The notes beneath the pieces were generated by a model, which ran no database searches, was not told where the DNA came from, and saw only the letters and a list, made by a program, of their open reading frames with translations. This document shows, one piece after another, positions 33,400 through 43,568 of a stretch of 64,000 nucleotides of DNA; within the stretch, counting starts at the first letter, position 1; each line of letters opens with the position of its first letter. A program made the position numbers and the translations under genes. This stretch comes from Cymbomonas tetramitiformis (taxonomy: Eukaryota; Chlorophyta; Pyramimonadophyceae; Pyramimonadales; Pyramimonadaceae), in contig LGRX02030265.1 of assembly GCA_001247695.2 (NCBI GenBank), positions 1 through 64,000 on the forward strand. Reading direction: 5' to 3'.

Positions 33400-33720
33400 A
33401 CCCCCCACCTCGGCGCGTGACCGGAGAGCTATCTCCACATCGCAGCCGTCCCCTCGAAAATCGCAGTGTACAGTAAACCTTACACCCCTAAGGTTCGGGC
33501 GCGTGTCCAGGGAGCTGTCCCCACATCGCAGCCGTCCCTCGACAATCGCGGTGCAAAGCAAACCGTACACCCCTAAGGTTCGGGCGCGTGTCCAGGGAGC
33601 TGTCCCCACATCGCAGCCGTCCCCTCGACAATTGCAGTGCACACAAACCTTACACCCCTAAGGTTCGGGCGCGTGTCCAGGGAGCTGTCCCCACATCGCA
33701 GCCGTTCCCTCGACGTGTCT
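33400..33720. repeat. 85-bp tandem repeat, about 3.7 copies
   Basis: TACACCCCTAAGGTTCGGGC occurs at 33481, 33566 and 33651, an exact 85-bp period, each followed by GGGAGCTGTCCCCACATCGC. An isolated partial copy (about 33948-33985) abuts the first tRNA-like element. Confidence 0.9.
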
Positions 33721-33994
33721 CCTATTCTAAGGAAAAGTAAGGTCAGAAGAGATGTTGAACGCACCTCATTGCATTGCTCGAAGTATTGCGTATCGAGTTC
33801 ACCCTCGACTTTCGGCACGAAGGCACTTGCCACAAAGTATAAGGTGTCCCAAAGGTGTCCCAGCACCCAGCAAAGAATGGGTGGGCCTGCCAAACAGTCA
33901 TAATAGCATCCGTCAGTCACATAGGTCCACCCACCCCCTAACCCACTTGGCGCGTGTCCGGAGAGCTATCTCCACATCGCAGCCAAGAGGGTAT

Positions 33995-34081
33995 GGCACC
34001 TCGGATTTTGACCGAGATCTCCAAGCTTCGGTGCTTCGCCCTCAATGGGCTCCGCGCTTGGGCTCTTGTTGAGCTAGTGCC
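33995..34081 (-). ncRNA. tRNA-like cloverleaf, copy 1 (long anticodon-arm insert)
   Basis: On the minus strand it reads GGCACTAGCTCAACAAGAGC, then a long arm closed by CCAAGC/GCTTGG, then CTCGG-loop-CCGAG and GTGCC. D and T arms are present, and the anticodon arm holds about 30 extra nucleotides like an intron or expansion. The acceptor has only five clear pairs. A tRNA pseudogene or tRNA-derived repeat is likelier than a working tRNA. Confidence 0.55.
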
Positions 34082-34210
34082 GCGATTTAAAATGCTTGCA
34101 AGTTCAATCAAGGCCATGCAATATGTTATAATAAGAAGTTTTCCCCAAGCACAAGGTTCAGGCTAATAGAGATGAAGAATAACTAGTATGATGACAATTA
34201 ACTTCTTTGT

Positions 34211-34284
34211 GTGGCACCTCGGAGTCAAAACCGAGATCTCCAAGCCAAAAGGCTTGACGCTCTTGTCGGTTGAACTAGTGCCAC
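34211..34284 (-). ncRNA. tRNA-like cloverleaf, copy 2
   Basis: On the minus strand the acceptor GTGGCAC pairs over seven bases with GTGCCAC, followed by TA at the position of U8-A9. D arm GTTC/GAGC (9-nt loop), anticodon arm TCAAG/CTTGG with loop CCTTTTGG (8 nt, one too long), T arm CTCGG/CCGAG. If functional, the anticodon would read UUU, but the loop size argues against it. Confidence 0.6.
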
Positions 34285-34392
34285 GATTCAACTTGCTTGA
34301 AGTTTTAGTCAAGGCCAAGCAAAATGTTACAACAAAAAATCGTTCCCAAGCACAAGGTGAAAGCTAATAAAGATGAAGAATGAATAGTATCG

Positions 34393-34457
34393 GGCACCTC
34401 GGAATCAAACCGAGATCTCCAAGCCAAAAGGCTCGGCGCTCTTGTTGAGCTAGTGCC
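34393..34457 (-). ncRNA. tRNA-like cloverleaf, copy 3
   Basis: Minus strand: acceptor GGCAC/GTGCC (five pairs), D arm GCTC/GAGC, anticodon arm CCGAG/CTTGG with the CCTTTTGG loop, T arm CTCGG-TTTGATT-CCGAG, the most canonical T loop of the set (box B-like GGTTTGATTCC). Copies 1-3 are spaced by about 180-218 bp with related flanks. Confidence 0.6.
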
Positions 34458-34553
34458 TCAAAGTCTTTTCTCTCTCTCTCTCTCTTGATGCCATGCAAAA
34501 GAAATACAAAGAAGTACAAAGAAATACAAAGAACGAAGGCTTACCATAGCTAT

Positions 34554-34620
34554 GTGACACCTCGGACTTTAACCGAGACCTCCAAACCAAGGTTTGGCGC
34601 TCTAATTGAGCTAGTGTCAC
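34554..34620 (-). ncRNA. tRNA-like cloverleaf, copy 4
   Basis: Minus strand: acceptor GTGACAC/GTGTCAC (seven pairs, with an A-T pair where copy 2 has G-C), TA, D arm GCTC/GAGC with 5-nt loop, arm CCAAA/TTTGG with 6-nt loop, variable loop AGGT, T arm CTCGG-TTAAAGT-CCGAG. 67 nt in all. First of three in the 319-bp array. Confidence 0.6.
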
Positions 34621-34872
34621 CAATTCTGGCGTGGCTGCAGAATTTGTCCTCTACAACTTAGGGTCATGAGGAATTTTTGCATCTTTCGGGGAAAATGTCA
34701 CAAACAGGTCAAGACATGATCAAACTAGGGTGGTTTTCCGCGAGGAAAACACCTGTCAGGTCAAAAAGGTCGTCCGGAAAGCCGTTTCGCCGCCAGCGAA
34801 AGGTCTGTCCGTCAGTGAAATGTGTGGAAATGAGAGTGAACGAGAGGTGAATGAGAAGCGTACCACAATTAT

Positions 34873-34939
34873 GTGACACCTCGGACTTTAACCGAGACCT
34901 CCAAACCAAGGTTTGGCGCTCTAATTGAGCTAGTGTCAC
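34873..34939 (-). ncRNA. tRNA-like cloverleaf, copy 5
   Basis: Identical cloverleaf to copy 4, in the second 319-bp unit. Confidence 0.6.
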
Positions 34940-35191
34940 CAATTCTGGCGTGGCTGCAGAATTTGTCCTCTACAACTTAGGGTCATGAGGAATTTTTGCA
35001 TCTTTCGGGGAAAATGTCACAAACAGGTCAAGACATGATCAAACTAGGGTGGTTTTCCGCGAGGAAAACACCTGTCAGGTCAAAAAGGTCGTCCGGAAAG
35101 CCGTTTCGCCGCCAGCGAAAGGCCTGTCCGTCAGTGAAATGTGTGGAAATGAGAGTGAACGAGAGGTGAATGAGAAGCGTGCCACAATTAT

Positions 35192-35258
35192 GTGACACCT
35201 CGGACTTTAACCGAGACCCCCAAACCAAGGTTTGGCGCTCTAAATGAGCTAGTGTCAC
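35192..35258 (-). ncRNA. tRNA-like cloverleaf, copy 6
   Basis: As copies 4 and 5 with single changes (GACCCCC and TAAATGAGC on the plus strand), although the sequence downstream in this unit has diverged strongly. The cloverleaf is thus better conserved than its surroundings. Confidence 0.6.
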
Positions 35259-35480
35259 CAGAACTGCTACGGCTGCAAAATTCTATCGACAAATCATAGG
35301 GTTGAAAAGCAAAGTCGCAGTTTTCGGAGAAATTATCCAAAGAAGATAAATGATGAACGAATCCGGTGTAATTTTCCGCGACAAACAAGCTCGTCAAGTC
35401 GGATATGTGGTCAGAAACCCCGTTTTAGCGCCAGCGAAAGGTCTGTGCAACAAAAGAAAACACTTTAATGGTAAAGAGAA

Positions 35481-37806
35481 GCTTGACTTTGACTTGCGGC
35501 GCGTGTGCTGCTCAACCAAAACTCCGAAGTGAAATTTTGAATCTTCACGGATGGATCCCAGTTTCTGATTGGCGCATCGTCGCACCCTCCATGTCGCCTC
35601 GAATATAATTTCTCTTCCTTGCCGAGAGCGCGAGCTCTCGTCGTCGGGAATGACATCTATTGACTATCATGTCTTGTGTATAATTACTTTGAGCCCCCCG
35701 CCACCCAAATTATAATTTTTCAGTCACCAGAACACGGTTCTGGCTTAACTTTATTGTTTATAAATATTTCGAGTACCCCGCCACCCACCAGAGCACGATT
35801 TGCACTCAACTTTTCTTATCTTTTGCTCTGGCGTATCTCGAGACACTCGCTCGCGTCCTCGTTGATACATCCACGGGCATTCTGAATGAAGGCCAGCTGA
35901 TGACCGAACTGTATAAAACATGGCAGGCGGTATAATTTTCATGGACTTAAGAAAAGATAAGAAAACTTAAGCAAACTTAAGCGAAAACCCTGTTCTAGTG
36001 TATTGATATTCGATATTGTGACACATTCCGATTCGATTGATGCCACCCGACCGGGCCAAAACGGAATGAAAATCCTTGCCACCCGACCTGCGTGGGCTAT
36101 TACAAAAAAAAATCCCAAAACTAAAAGATTGCTCTTCAGAATGATGATCAGAATACCCAGTGTCGATAATGTTCCGTCAGATTCTTACGCGAGAAAATGC
36201 AAATATTTATGTAGTTTTTCTCATGCTGGCAGCGGTAATCTTTCCAAGAAGCATGGTCTAATGGCAAAAAGGAGCAACTATTATAGGGATTCCTCCGAAA
36301 GGTCCTTTAAAGGTCTCAGCCGGTGACCTCTGAAGCGTCCCTGTATACTGGCCATTTCGTGTCTGCGGTTTCCAAGAAGGTTCAAGCTGAAATGAAGGAT
36401 AAAGGTGGGACTGCGTCACACAAAATACGTGCCTGACATGTTATGATTTTAACACTCCGAGAATAATTCGTAGACGCGTACTCAAAGGTATGCAGCGGTG
36501 GTGACACGCATGCGTTTTGGAATATTCCCTCAAAAGATGTTCCTAAAGGACCTCTGTCGTCCGCTAACGGTCAGTCGCGCTAAAGTAAACCATCTCGCCT
36601 TCACTTCTGGAGACATATGGGTTGTTGTGCGAAAGCAGCGGCGTCTGGGCAGCCTCAGAAACGAGTGCAGGTTAACCGTTGGTCGTCGGAGAAACGTGTT
36701 CAACTCCAGAGACCTGCACTATCAGGGCCCCTCTAGGCTCTCTCCTGAGGTCTTTGTCGGTATTGTCTGACATCTTCGACTGCTGACTTGCTTCCTATGA
36801 TGTTGCGTTCTCAGTGACGATTCACGAAGCAGGCATGTCCAACGGATCCGAGGAAGTTAAACCCGCTCCGCGGAATACCCTGGAGGAAAACATCAACTTG
36901 GATGTCGGGGTGGTTCCGCTGCCTTCCTCCGCATGCAATAACCATCGCATGGACGCCTAACAGATAGTCGGAGCGCGAGAGTGCCTCAATCTGACTTTCA
37001 GCGCCGGCAGTTCGAGAAGCGCGATCTGCTTCGTCTGCTCACTCCTGAGCGTCGCTTGCTGTTGCACTTTGGATCATAGTCAGATGGCTGGATGTACTGG
37101 GCATAACATCGTACGCTGCTACTGAATTAGCACGTTCAGTCTTCTGAGGCGGGCGAGTGGGTTGAGGTCTTGGTGTCAGATGCTGAAGATGCAGCTGAAG
37201 GTGGCGTTCGATGAGGTGGATGGCGATGGAGGTAACTTCTCAACGACCGTACGGCCGTCACTTGTGTTTTATCACTGCTGGTGAATTCTTGGGGACTCTG
37301 CCGCTCGCGGCAGGCGGTAAGGTTTCGTCGACCTTCGAGAGCCGTGGTGAGGATCGGTGTGGTTGGGCAATGTCTCTTCTCACCTTACATGAGTGCCTCG
37401 AGCAACGACCGGCCGTTCTTCGGCCGCAGCCGGCGAAACTTTCTACTGCGGAGTGCGTACAACTGCCTTTGCCGACCATCGGCGCGCCGCCGGCAGACCA
37501 CTGACACATCTTCACACTGTGGAACGTGGAAGAGCAGCATGTGACCGGATTCCCCTCTCTTTCTGCACTCTCTTGAATCGTTTGTCGCTGAGTTGTCGGG
37601 CTTGTGCTTATCATAGCGTTGCAGGGTGTCGCTGGGGTCTCTCGGGTCTGCGCGTCTGACCCTGTATGTAGCAAGGCTGCAGGGTGTCGCTGGGATGTGG
37701 GTCTGCGCGCCTGACCCTGTAACAGCGCAACCGGAGTGTGCGCACCAAGGTCCTCTCTGCAGCAAGCCTGCATGCCCACTTTCGCTGCGCTGGGCTTCGT
37801 ACCGCA
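35481..37806. other. 2.3-kb region without a supported gene
   Basis: Two related CCCCGCCACCCA-containing segments lie at about 35690 and 35775. Short plus-strand frames at 36003, 36498 and 36836-37550 have no recognisable domain. The stretch 36990-37550 has a coding-like feel but no frame stays open. Confidence 0.5.
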
Positions 37807-37965
37807 GGTGGTGATCTGGATCAGGAGGAGTTTGTGGAAGCGTTTGCGGATATCCTGGGTAACATGAGCAAGACGGCCCTCCGCCAGATGTTCATGAAAA
37901 TCGATGCCAACGCCGATGGCCGCGTAGACTAAGACGAGTTCTCCACGTTCATGCTTCCACAGAAC
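37807..37965 (+). pseudogene. EF-hand exon fragment with in-frame stop
   Basis: After an acceptor-like CCGCAG the frame reads 'GGDLDQEEFVEAF', the second half of an EF-hand loop. It continues with a complete loop, 'MFMKIDANADGRVD-stop-DEF': Asp1, Asn3, Asp5, Gly6, Asp9 and Glu12 are present, but codon 10 is TAA (37930-37932). The surrounding words (FMKIDAN-DG-VD-DEFSTFML) resemble the EF-hand pair of WDR49/WDY-type WD40-EF-hand proteins. No WD40 repeats were found nearby, so this is a lone decayed exon or part of a broken gene. Confidence 0.55.
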
Positions 37966-40110
37966 CAGGTCGCCATCCCCTCGTCCCCTGCACTGGATGC
38001 GGGAGTGGGCGGGGACCTAGGCTAGTGGGGCGCAACGCAGGCAGTCGATCAGTGCTGGGAATCCGGAGACGCGGGTCTCGGGGGGCAGGATGGACGGCTC
38101 CGCACCGTAAAGAAAGTGGAGAGGTGGCGAGCCAGAGCGCAGCATAGGCAAGCAGTAGCTGTCGGCGGGTGTGAGAGCAGCTCGGCCGGCTGAACAATGT
38201 CGAAAACCGCGCGGGAAAAGGGAGCATGGGCATCGGTTTGTGGCGCACTCGCTGCAGGTCAAGCAAAGCATGCAGTAGAGCGATTCTCACGCAGAGTACG
38301 TGGAAGACCCAGACCTCCTGACAGCCGTGTTCAGGTCAGGCCCACCAAGGAGACCCTAGCCCCCCTGACAGCCGGGTTCAGGCGAGGCCACCAAGGAGGC
38401 CCAGAGCCTTACCGATACCAAGGGTGGAGTGAGGCCCACCAAGGAGACGCAGACCCCTTGACAGCCGATTCCGTAATTTGCGCAACACATGGTGTGCCCA
38501 TTCAGCGCCCTAATAATCCGTTCGCCCACGTTCCTCGCACAGTGCACAGAACACCTGCGTATAATTATGTGCATAATCGCGTGTCCTTCAAAACTGTGTC
38601 ATGAGTGGATGTGAACGTACTTGCAGAAGTGTGATCATGTGGCTTGTGCGTTTAGGAACTGAACGTGCCGATGCAGAGCGCCTTAGAGACACCTTCTTCC
38701 GCATATGCAAAACGACATGGAACACAGGGCGCAGAGGGGGCAGTAGTCGATGAGCTCACTAAGCAGCTCACCAAGCTAGGCGCATCGGAGGTATATGCTT
38801 CTCCACGAGCCATTGGTTTTTTCAGCTCTTTCCAGGAATGCAGTTAGAATTGTGTGATAGTAGTGGTTTTTGAAAGCTTGCTGGACACTCTCTGCATTGG
38901 GTCAAATCTGTACGCCCAACTTGGTATGCGTGTCTTTGCAGGCAGCAGCACTGTTGAATTAATTCCCATCAATACAAAACCATCTTCGAAGACTACAGCA
39001 GTAACTCCTGCTGGGATAAAATTAGATGTATGTAGCATGCAGGATTGGTGTCTTCATGACATATGCTGTGTGTTGACACAATGTTCTTCCGAGTATTGAA
39101 TTCCCACAGTATGGTACTCTGAACGTGGAATATGTGTACACGCACTTACCCCAAACTTGTCCTACGTATTTTTCTGAAACCCGCTCATTTGAGAGAAAAA
39201 ATGCAAAACCCTCCTATCTTCCTATCTGGTATCGGACTCAAATCAATGGTCGTTATGATCTTTTTGGACGGTAATGTGAGAGATTTTGATTGTGGTCACT
39301 ACAGAAGAGTTTTCTGTAGCTAAAAACTAGGCTGACTCTCGTCTTGTTTCCCGTGTTTTAAAAAAATCCATTTTTTGTTTGGGCCACAAAGGTATTGATG
39401 TATGTTATGGCTCTCGTGTTATACATTCTGCCGATTGCACAGGTTATTATTGACCGTATTTCCTCGTATGAGTCACGTATATCAAATGTTGCTCTTTGGG
39501 GGAAGACATCACTTTGGAATCCCCCGGACCTGCTTTTCGGGTCTTGCGAGGGGTTTCGGACTGTAATTGTAGGAATGGACTGTAATTGGTTAATCGGCAT
39601 GATAGGTATCGAAGAATTTCCATAGTTATCATGCCATAGTTAGTCAATCATTTAAATCGATTGGTTCAACGCGGTTATACATATCGATCAATTAGTTCAG
39701 CGCAGTTATCCATATCGATCAATTAGTTCAACGCGATTATTCATATCAATCGATAGTAGGATATGACTTATCAGGAATTGTGATATAAGCTCAAAACAAC
39801 ACGATGCCGGGCCTTGAAACCTACTCTAGTTCCTCAACAAACGGAACGCATCTCGTCAACATTTATAATTTCTCTCTTCCAAACCGTCGATCGCGATAAA
39901 CATTTCCTAATATACGTTCGTAGGACATTCTCAATCGACGGCATCCCATCGGCCCGCCACTCTCCGTCAGTCCGAAGTAGCACGATATCCTGACGTACCC
40001 GCTTGAGCTTCCAAGGATTGCGATACCCATCAACCCCCCACTAGAACTTGCATTACGCATGTGCGGGGTCGCACCCCCTTAGGAATTGCTTTGCCTCGGG
40101 GTGGCACCCC
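37966..40110. other. Non-coding region
   Basis: A degenerate repeat (CCTGACAGCCG...CACCAAGGAGACC) occupies 38315-38465. AT-rich DNA follows, with three copies of a 34-bp-like repeat (GATCAATTAGTTCA(G/A)CGC) near 39655-39745. No gene supported. Confidence 0.5.
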
Positions 40111-40126
40111 TCCCCACCCACCCACC

Positions 40127-40157
<31 letters not shown>
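40111..40157. repeat. (CCCA)n(CA)n microsatellite
   Basis: CCCA units pass directly into a CA run. ORFs with Pro-Thr-His repeats across it are artefacts. Confidence 0.95.
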
Positions 40158-41637
40158 GGAATTGCGACACGACGAAGCGAGGCGGAGTGCCCACGGCACC
40201 AGTTTTACCGTTGCTGCCCCTCCCCCCCACTATACTGCAAATCCTCGGAAACTGCTCCTTTTACCCTCGAATCGGCGGTTTCGACATGCGCCAATCGTTA
40301 TTATGGTATTCACTCTGGCTTACCACCACGCATTGTCCAATTCGCACCAAGCAACAAAGGCATCCGATAGTTAAATCCGACCGTGATAATCAGGACGCGT
40401 GTTCAGATGCGACGGGGCATACAACAAGGCCACACACGAAGCGATTCACAGCGTGAACCACACAACCTGTAGGTATGAGCGAAGGTCGCTGCATACTCAG
40501 ATAATATTAGCATGCACCACGTGACTATTCGTACGGTACACGAGTACTGCATGCTGCGTTGTGAACACATGCATGTAGGCAATCGTTTCGATAACGCGTG
40601 CCCTTAGAAAATACCGTTTCGAAGCCGAACCGGTATGCTTATGCGGATTGTTCACTGTGCGTGCGTATATACTATAATTGCAATATATCGACAATAGAGT
40701 CTGCACTGACCACTTACAAACAAGCGCCAATCGTTATCAATTCGATTTGCGTTTTGGGGGGATGACAAGTGAACACGTTGTACGTGTTCACAAGTACTTT
40801 TTCATCGGTTTGTTGAGATGGTCACACCAAACAAACATGTTAAAAGGGGTGACACCACTAATCATGCGTGTGGCGGTATTATTTAAGGACACCTGCCGCT
40901 AACAAGTCACCCTTGAAAGTTTTCGATGACTTTTCCATTCGACGTGTCAAGGCTGGTAACCATTCAAGGGGCTACGCGCAAGACGTCATGAAATGCAAGA
41001 ATGGGGCGTTGACAGAATGTATTAAATGATGGGGGGAGGTCATATATATACTATATATAGTACCGAGAAATTTTGCGCATTGTAGTGTTATGCGTAAGGT
41101 TGGCGATCACTTGATTTGTGAAACAAATGATAACTATGATATCCATCTGACCGGCCTTGCTCCTGAAGGTTAATTTCACTATTGTTGTCAAGGTTCAAGG
41201 TTGTCATGGTTACATTTATCGGTCGCATCAAGGGGGGGAGGTGTGATTTTCCTTTTTTGGTGGAGTCGAGTGGCTGATGGTGATGTCAACAGCGTAGATG
41301 TCGATAAACGATCGTCCGCGCTGGGTAGGTGGGGGTGAGTTGCCGCCGTATGTGTCCGGGGGGGGGTCAGCAAAAATGATGTCCGTGGTGGGGTATCAAG
41401 TGGCATATTCTAATAAACATCTCCTCTCCCCCCACTTGCCCCAAATATGGATATCTCCTAGCAGGATGTTGCTGGATCGTACCGGATCTCAACGGAACTT
41501 ATACTAGAACTTCGTGTATTCCAAGCAAGGGATTATAATCGAGGCAGATCTAATTCAGGTCATGCATCTGCAGAAGGCACTATAGCTCAGCAGCTATCAC
41601 ATCACTTTTGCATAGAACAAATACTATCATACACACT
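40158..41637. other. Non-coding region
   Basis: No supported gene on either strand. An AT palindrome (TATATACTATATATA) lies near 41043-41060. Confidence 0.5.
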
Positions 41638-41910
41638 ATATCAAGGTATGGTTCACTGGAGGTCAACATTATAAGCATAAAAATTTGCAAATATTTTTAT
41701 TTGATAAATAGGTTGGCTGAACCTATCTAAACATATTATGCACTTCGGGGAGCCAAGTGGGTAAGGCATGAAGAAGTTATGGTCGATACCGTTCCGCGAT
41801 CTCCCATACTTAACCATACTTAAGCACCAACTAAAAACACATATATCTCGAGATCTAGATCTGTAATTTTTTATGCGAATGTTGACCTCCAGTAAACCAT
41901 ATCTTGATAT
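41638..41910. mobile_element. MITE-like inverted-repeat element, 273 bp
   Basis: The left arm (about 41638-41685: ATATCAAGGTATGGTTCACT and on) is mirrored by the right arm (about 41865-41910, ending CCATATCTTGATAT). About 45 bp pair with a few mismatches, including the core ACTGGAGGTCAACATT. No coding capacity. The interior carries CATACTTAAG, the reverse complement of the recurrent CTTAAGTATG word. Confidence 0.85.
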
Positions 41911-42091
41911 GTAGATTGTTTATAGAGGGGGTATGCAACAATAAGCTGCACGCACCCAAGAACATCGCGGATCCATTAACAAATAGTTCAATTTTTATCT
42001 ATCATAAATAAGCAAATAATAAGACAACCAACTTTTTTCAGGTTGTGTGACTTTCTGTTGAGGGAGCCTAGCCCTTTTCATTTTATATTAG

Positions 42092-42484
42092 CTATATCAT
42101 TTCCATCCCACCACCAGCATCATCGTCTTCAACATTGATTTCATCATCTCCTCCACCATCTGCGTCGGCATCATCACCCATATCTTGATCTCCGGTGTCG
42201 TCCTGTTGCATTCCATACAGCGCATCCTCCATCTCTTGGTATCTTTCAACAACGGCCCGCATTTGAAGCATTCTCAGTGGGTTGCTCATTCGTACAACCA
42301 TGTCAACTAGCTGTGCTACTTTATACAATAAAGCAAACCATGTGCCTGATGATCTCATGATCGTGATCTCGTTCACTAGGTGGTGTGCATGGGAATGGCT
42401 CAATACTAATAAACGGGCATTTTCTGTGACAGGGGATTGAGAGTTTTGTACCTCATCACGAGCGTCGTGAATCTGCTTTTGCAT
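42092..42484 (-). CDS. Hypothetical small protein with acidic tail
   Basis: 130 codons from the ATG at 42484. The N-terminal two thirds is predicted helical with Met/Leu/Val-rich segments (LVNEITIMRSS, LLYKVAQLVDMVVRM). The last 35 residues are strongly acidic (Asp/Gly/Glu). No domain recognised. The ordered codon usage and charged tail suggest a real gene, but an upstream exon cannot be excluded. It lies downstream of the polycystin gene's 3' end on the same strand, 785 bp away. Confidence 0.5.
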   Translation of the reverse strand: MQKQIHDARDEVQNSQSPVTENARLLVLSHSHAHHLVNEITIMRSSGTWFALLYKVAQLVDMVVRMSNPLRMLQMRAVVERYQEMEDALYGMQQDDTGDQDMGDDADADGGGDDEINVEDDDAGGGMEMI

Positions 42485-42719
42485 TATGAACTTTTCAAAC
42501 CAGACGTGTGCAGGGTGATCCTGGCCAGTGAAGAGCCCTGCAGTACATCCTCAGCCACCAGCTTTAAAACACTACATCAGCCCGTGATGAACTAGCGTGT
42601 GGTGCACTGTTAGGCTTCGAAACAACATTCGTGAGCAAAATGGGCGTATTGATTTCCACACCACTACTGGCTTTCAGTCCTCTGAAAGCATGAAAGCCAA
42701 TCACAACATTGAGTTTTCA

Positions 42720-42970
42720 TAAAGGGGGGTGAACATTGCTCCGGGGAGGGAGGCCCCAATTCTGGACACCGTCTTGGTAGGCGGGGGGTTCAACCCCCTA
42801 GGCGTTAAAGCATGTTGCTAGAGAGGGGGTCTAACCCCCCTAGGATTTTCGAAAAACACACACTTAAGGGAACTCTTAGGGGAGGTAAATTGCTAGGGGG
42901 TGGGTTATCCCCCCTAGACGTTAAGATGTGCTGCTAGGGGGGGCAAATCCCTTGTCCGGAATTGGGGCCC
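42720..42970. repeat. Degenerate G/C-run tandem repeats
   Basis: Three related units of the form GTTGCTAG(A)GGGGGT...CCCCCCTAG(A/G)CGTTAA occupy this stretch. G-runs and C-runs face each other, so each unit can form a small hairpin. No ORF. Confidence 0.65.
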
Positions 42971-43268
42971 TTTCCCCCAAGGAGAAAGACAATAGCTAGC
43001 AGCGCACTGGATGCAGCAGGATGCAGAATGCAGGATGCAAAATTTGCGAGTCATGATATCTTTGGTCAGGATTTGCGGCTGGTAGCGTATGCCTGGGATG
43101 ATGGTACACTGTGAAGTATCATGCTTTGCTGGTTTGTTACGCATGGCAAGCATAATGTTTCATTCAGGATGAATTTTGGTTATCTATAATCCTCGTATCA
43201 ATTATACCATTGTATGTGCGAGCTACAACGATCTCCATCGGAAATGTTGTCGATGCCATGTTGGGGCG

Positions 43269-43568
43269 CTAGGGGATTTCACTGTGCAACTTACGTTCAA
43301 CTTTGCTCATCACAAAATCCACGAAGAGGCGGATGAAGATGAGCTTCATAGTCTCCTTTCCAAACATCTCCACCGCTAGCACGGTGGCCCAGGATGCGAC
43401 GAGTTCTGCCTCGGCCTCTTGTCCCATCATCTCGCGAATGAGCATAGAGAACGTAAGAAGGACCCAGGCGCAAGTAAACCACGACACGAGAATGGCAAAG
43501 TATGCCAGCTTTTGCAGATGCTCTTCCACAGGGCTGATCAGGTGCACTTTCTCGAGAAGCTCCTCGTT
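43269..43568 (-). CDS. Last polycystin-like exon
   Basis: Acceptor TTTGTGCCAG, then 'NEELLEKVHLISPVEEHLQK', a TM helix 'LAYFAILVSWFTCAWVLLTF', 'VASWATVLAVEMFGKETMKL' and a basic C-terminus ending in TAG at 43271-43269. The separation of 1.4 kb from the preceding exon is filled by a minisatellite intron. Confidence 0.7.
   Translation of the reverse strand, partial: NEELLEKVHLISPVEEHLQKLAYFAILVSWFTCAWVLLTFSMLIREMMGQEAEAELVASWATVLAVEMFGKETMKLIFIRLFVDFVMSKVERKLHSEIP

Larger units (their letters stand above)
34554..35480. repeat. 319-bp tandem repeat, about 2.9 copies, each with a tRNA-like element
   Basis: GTGACACCTCGGACTTTAAC starts at 34554, 34873 and 35192, an exact 319-bp period. Units 1 and 2 are almost identical. 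Unit 3 keeps the tRNA-like part but is diverged beyond it. The unit also carries a small hairpin (GTTTTCCGCGAGGAAAAC). Short frames inside (76-77 codons) are by-products of the repeat. Confidence 0.94.

Noticed and set aside
32454..33720. CRISPR-like array
   Set aside because: Adjacent degenerate tandem repeats without unique spacers of constant size, in a eukaryotic setting.
34211..34457. Calling ordinary tRNA-Lys(UUU) genes
   Set aside because: Anticodon loops are 8 nt (6 nt in copies 4-6), the D loops lack the usual GG and T loops deviate. I therefore call them tRNA-like only.
34709..35258. Two almost identical 76-77-codon minus ORFs
   Set aside because: They lie in the 319-bp tandem units and overlap the tRNA-like part. 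They are copies because the DNA is duplicated, not because a protein is conserved.
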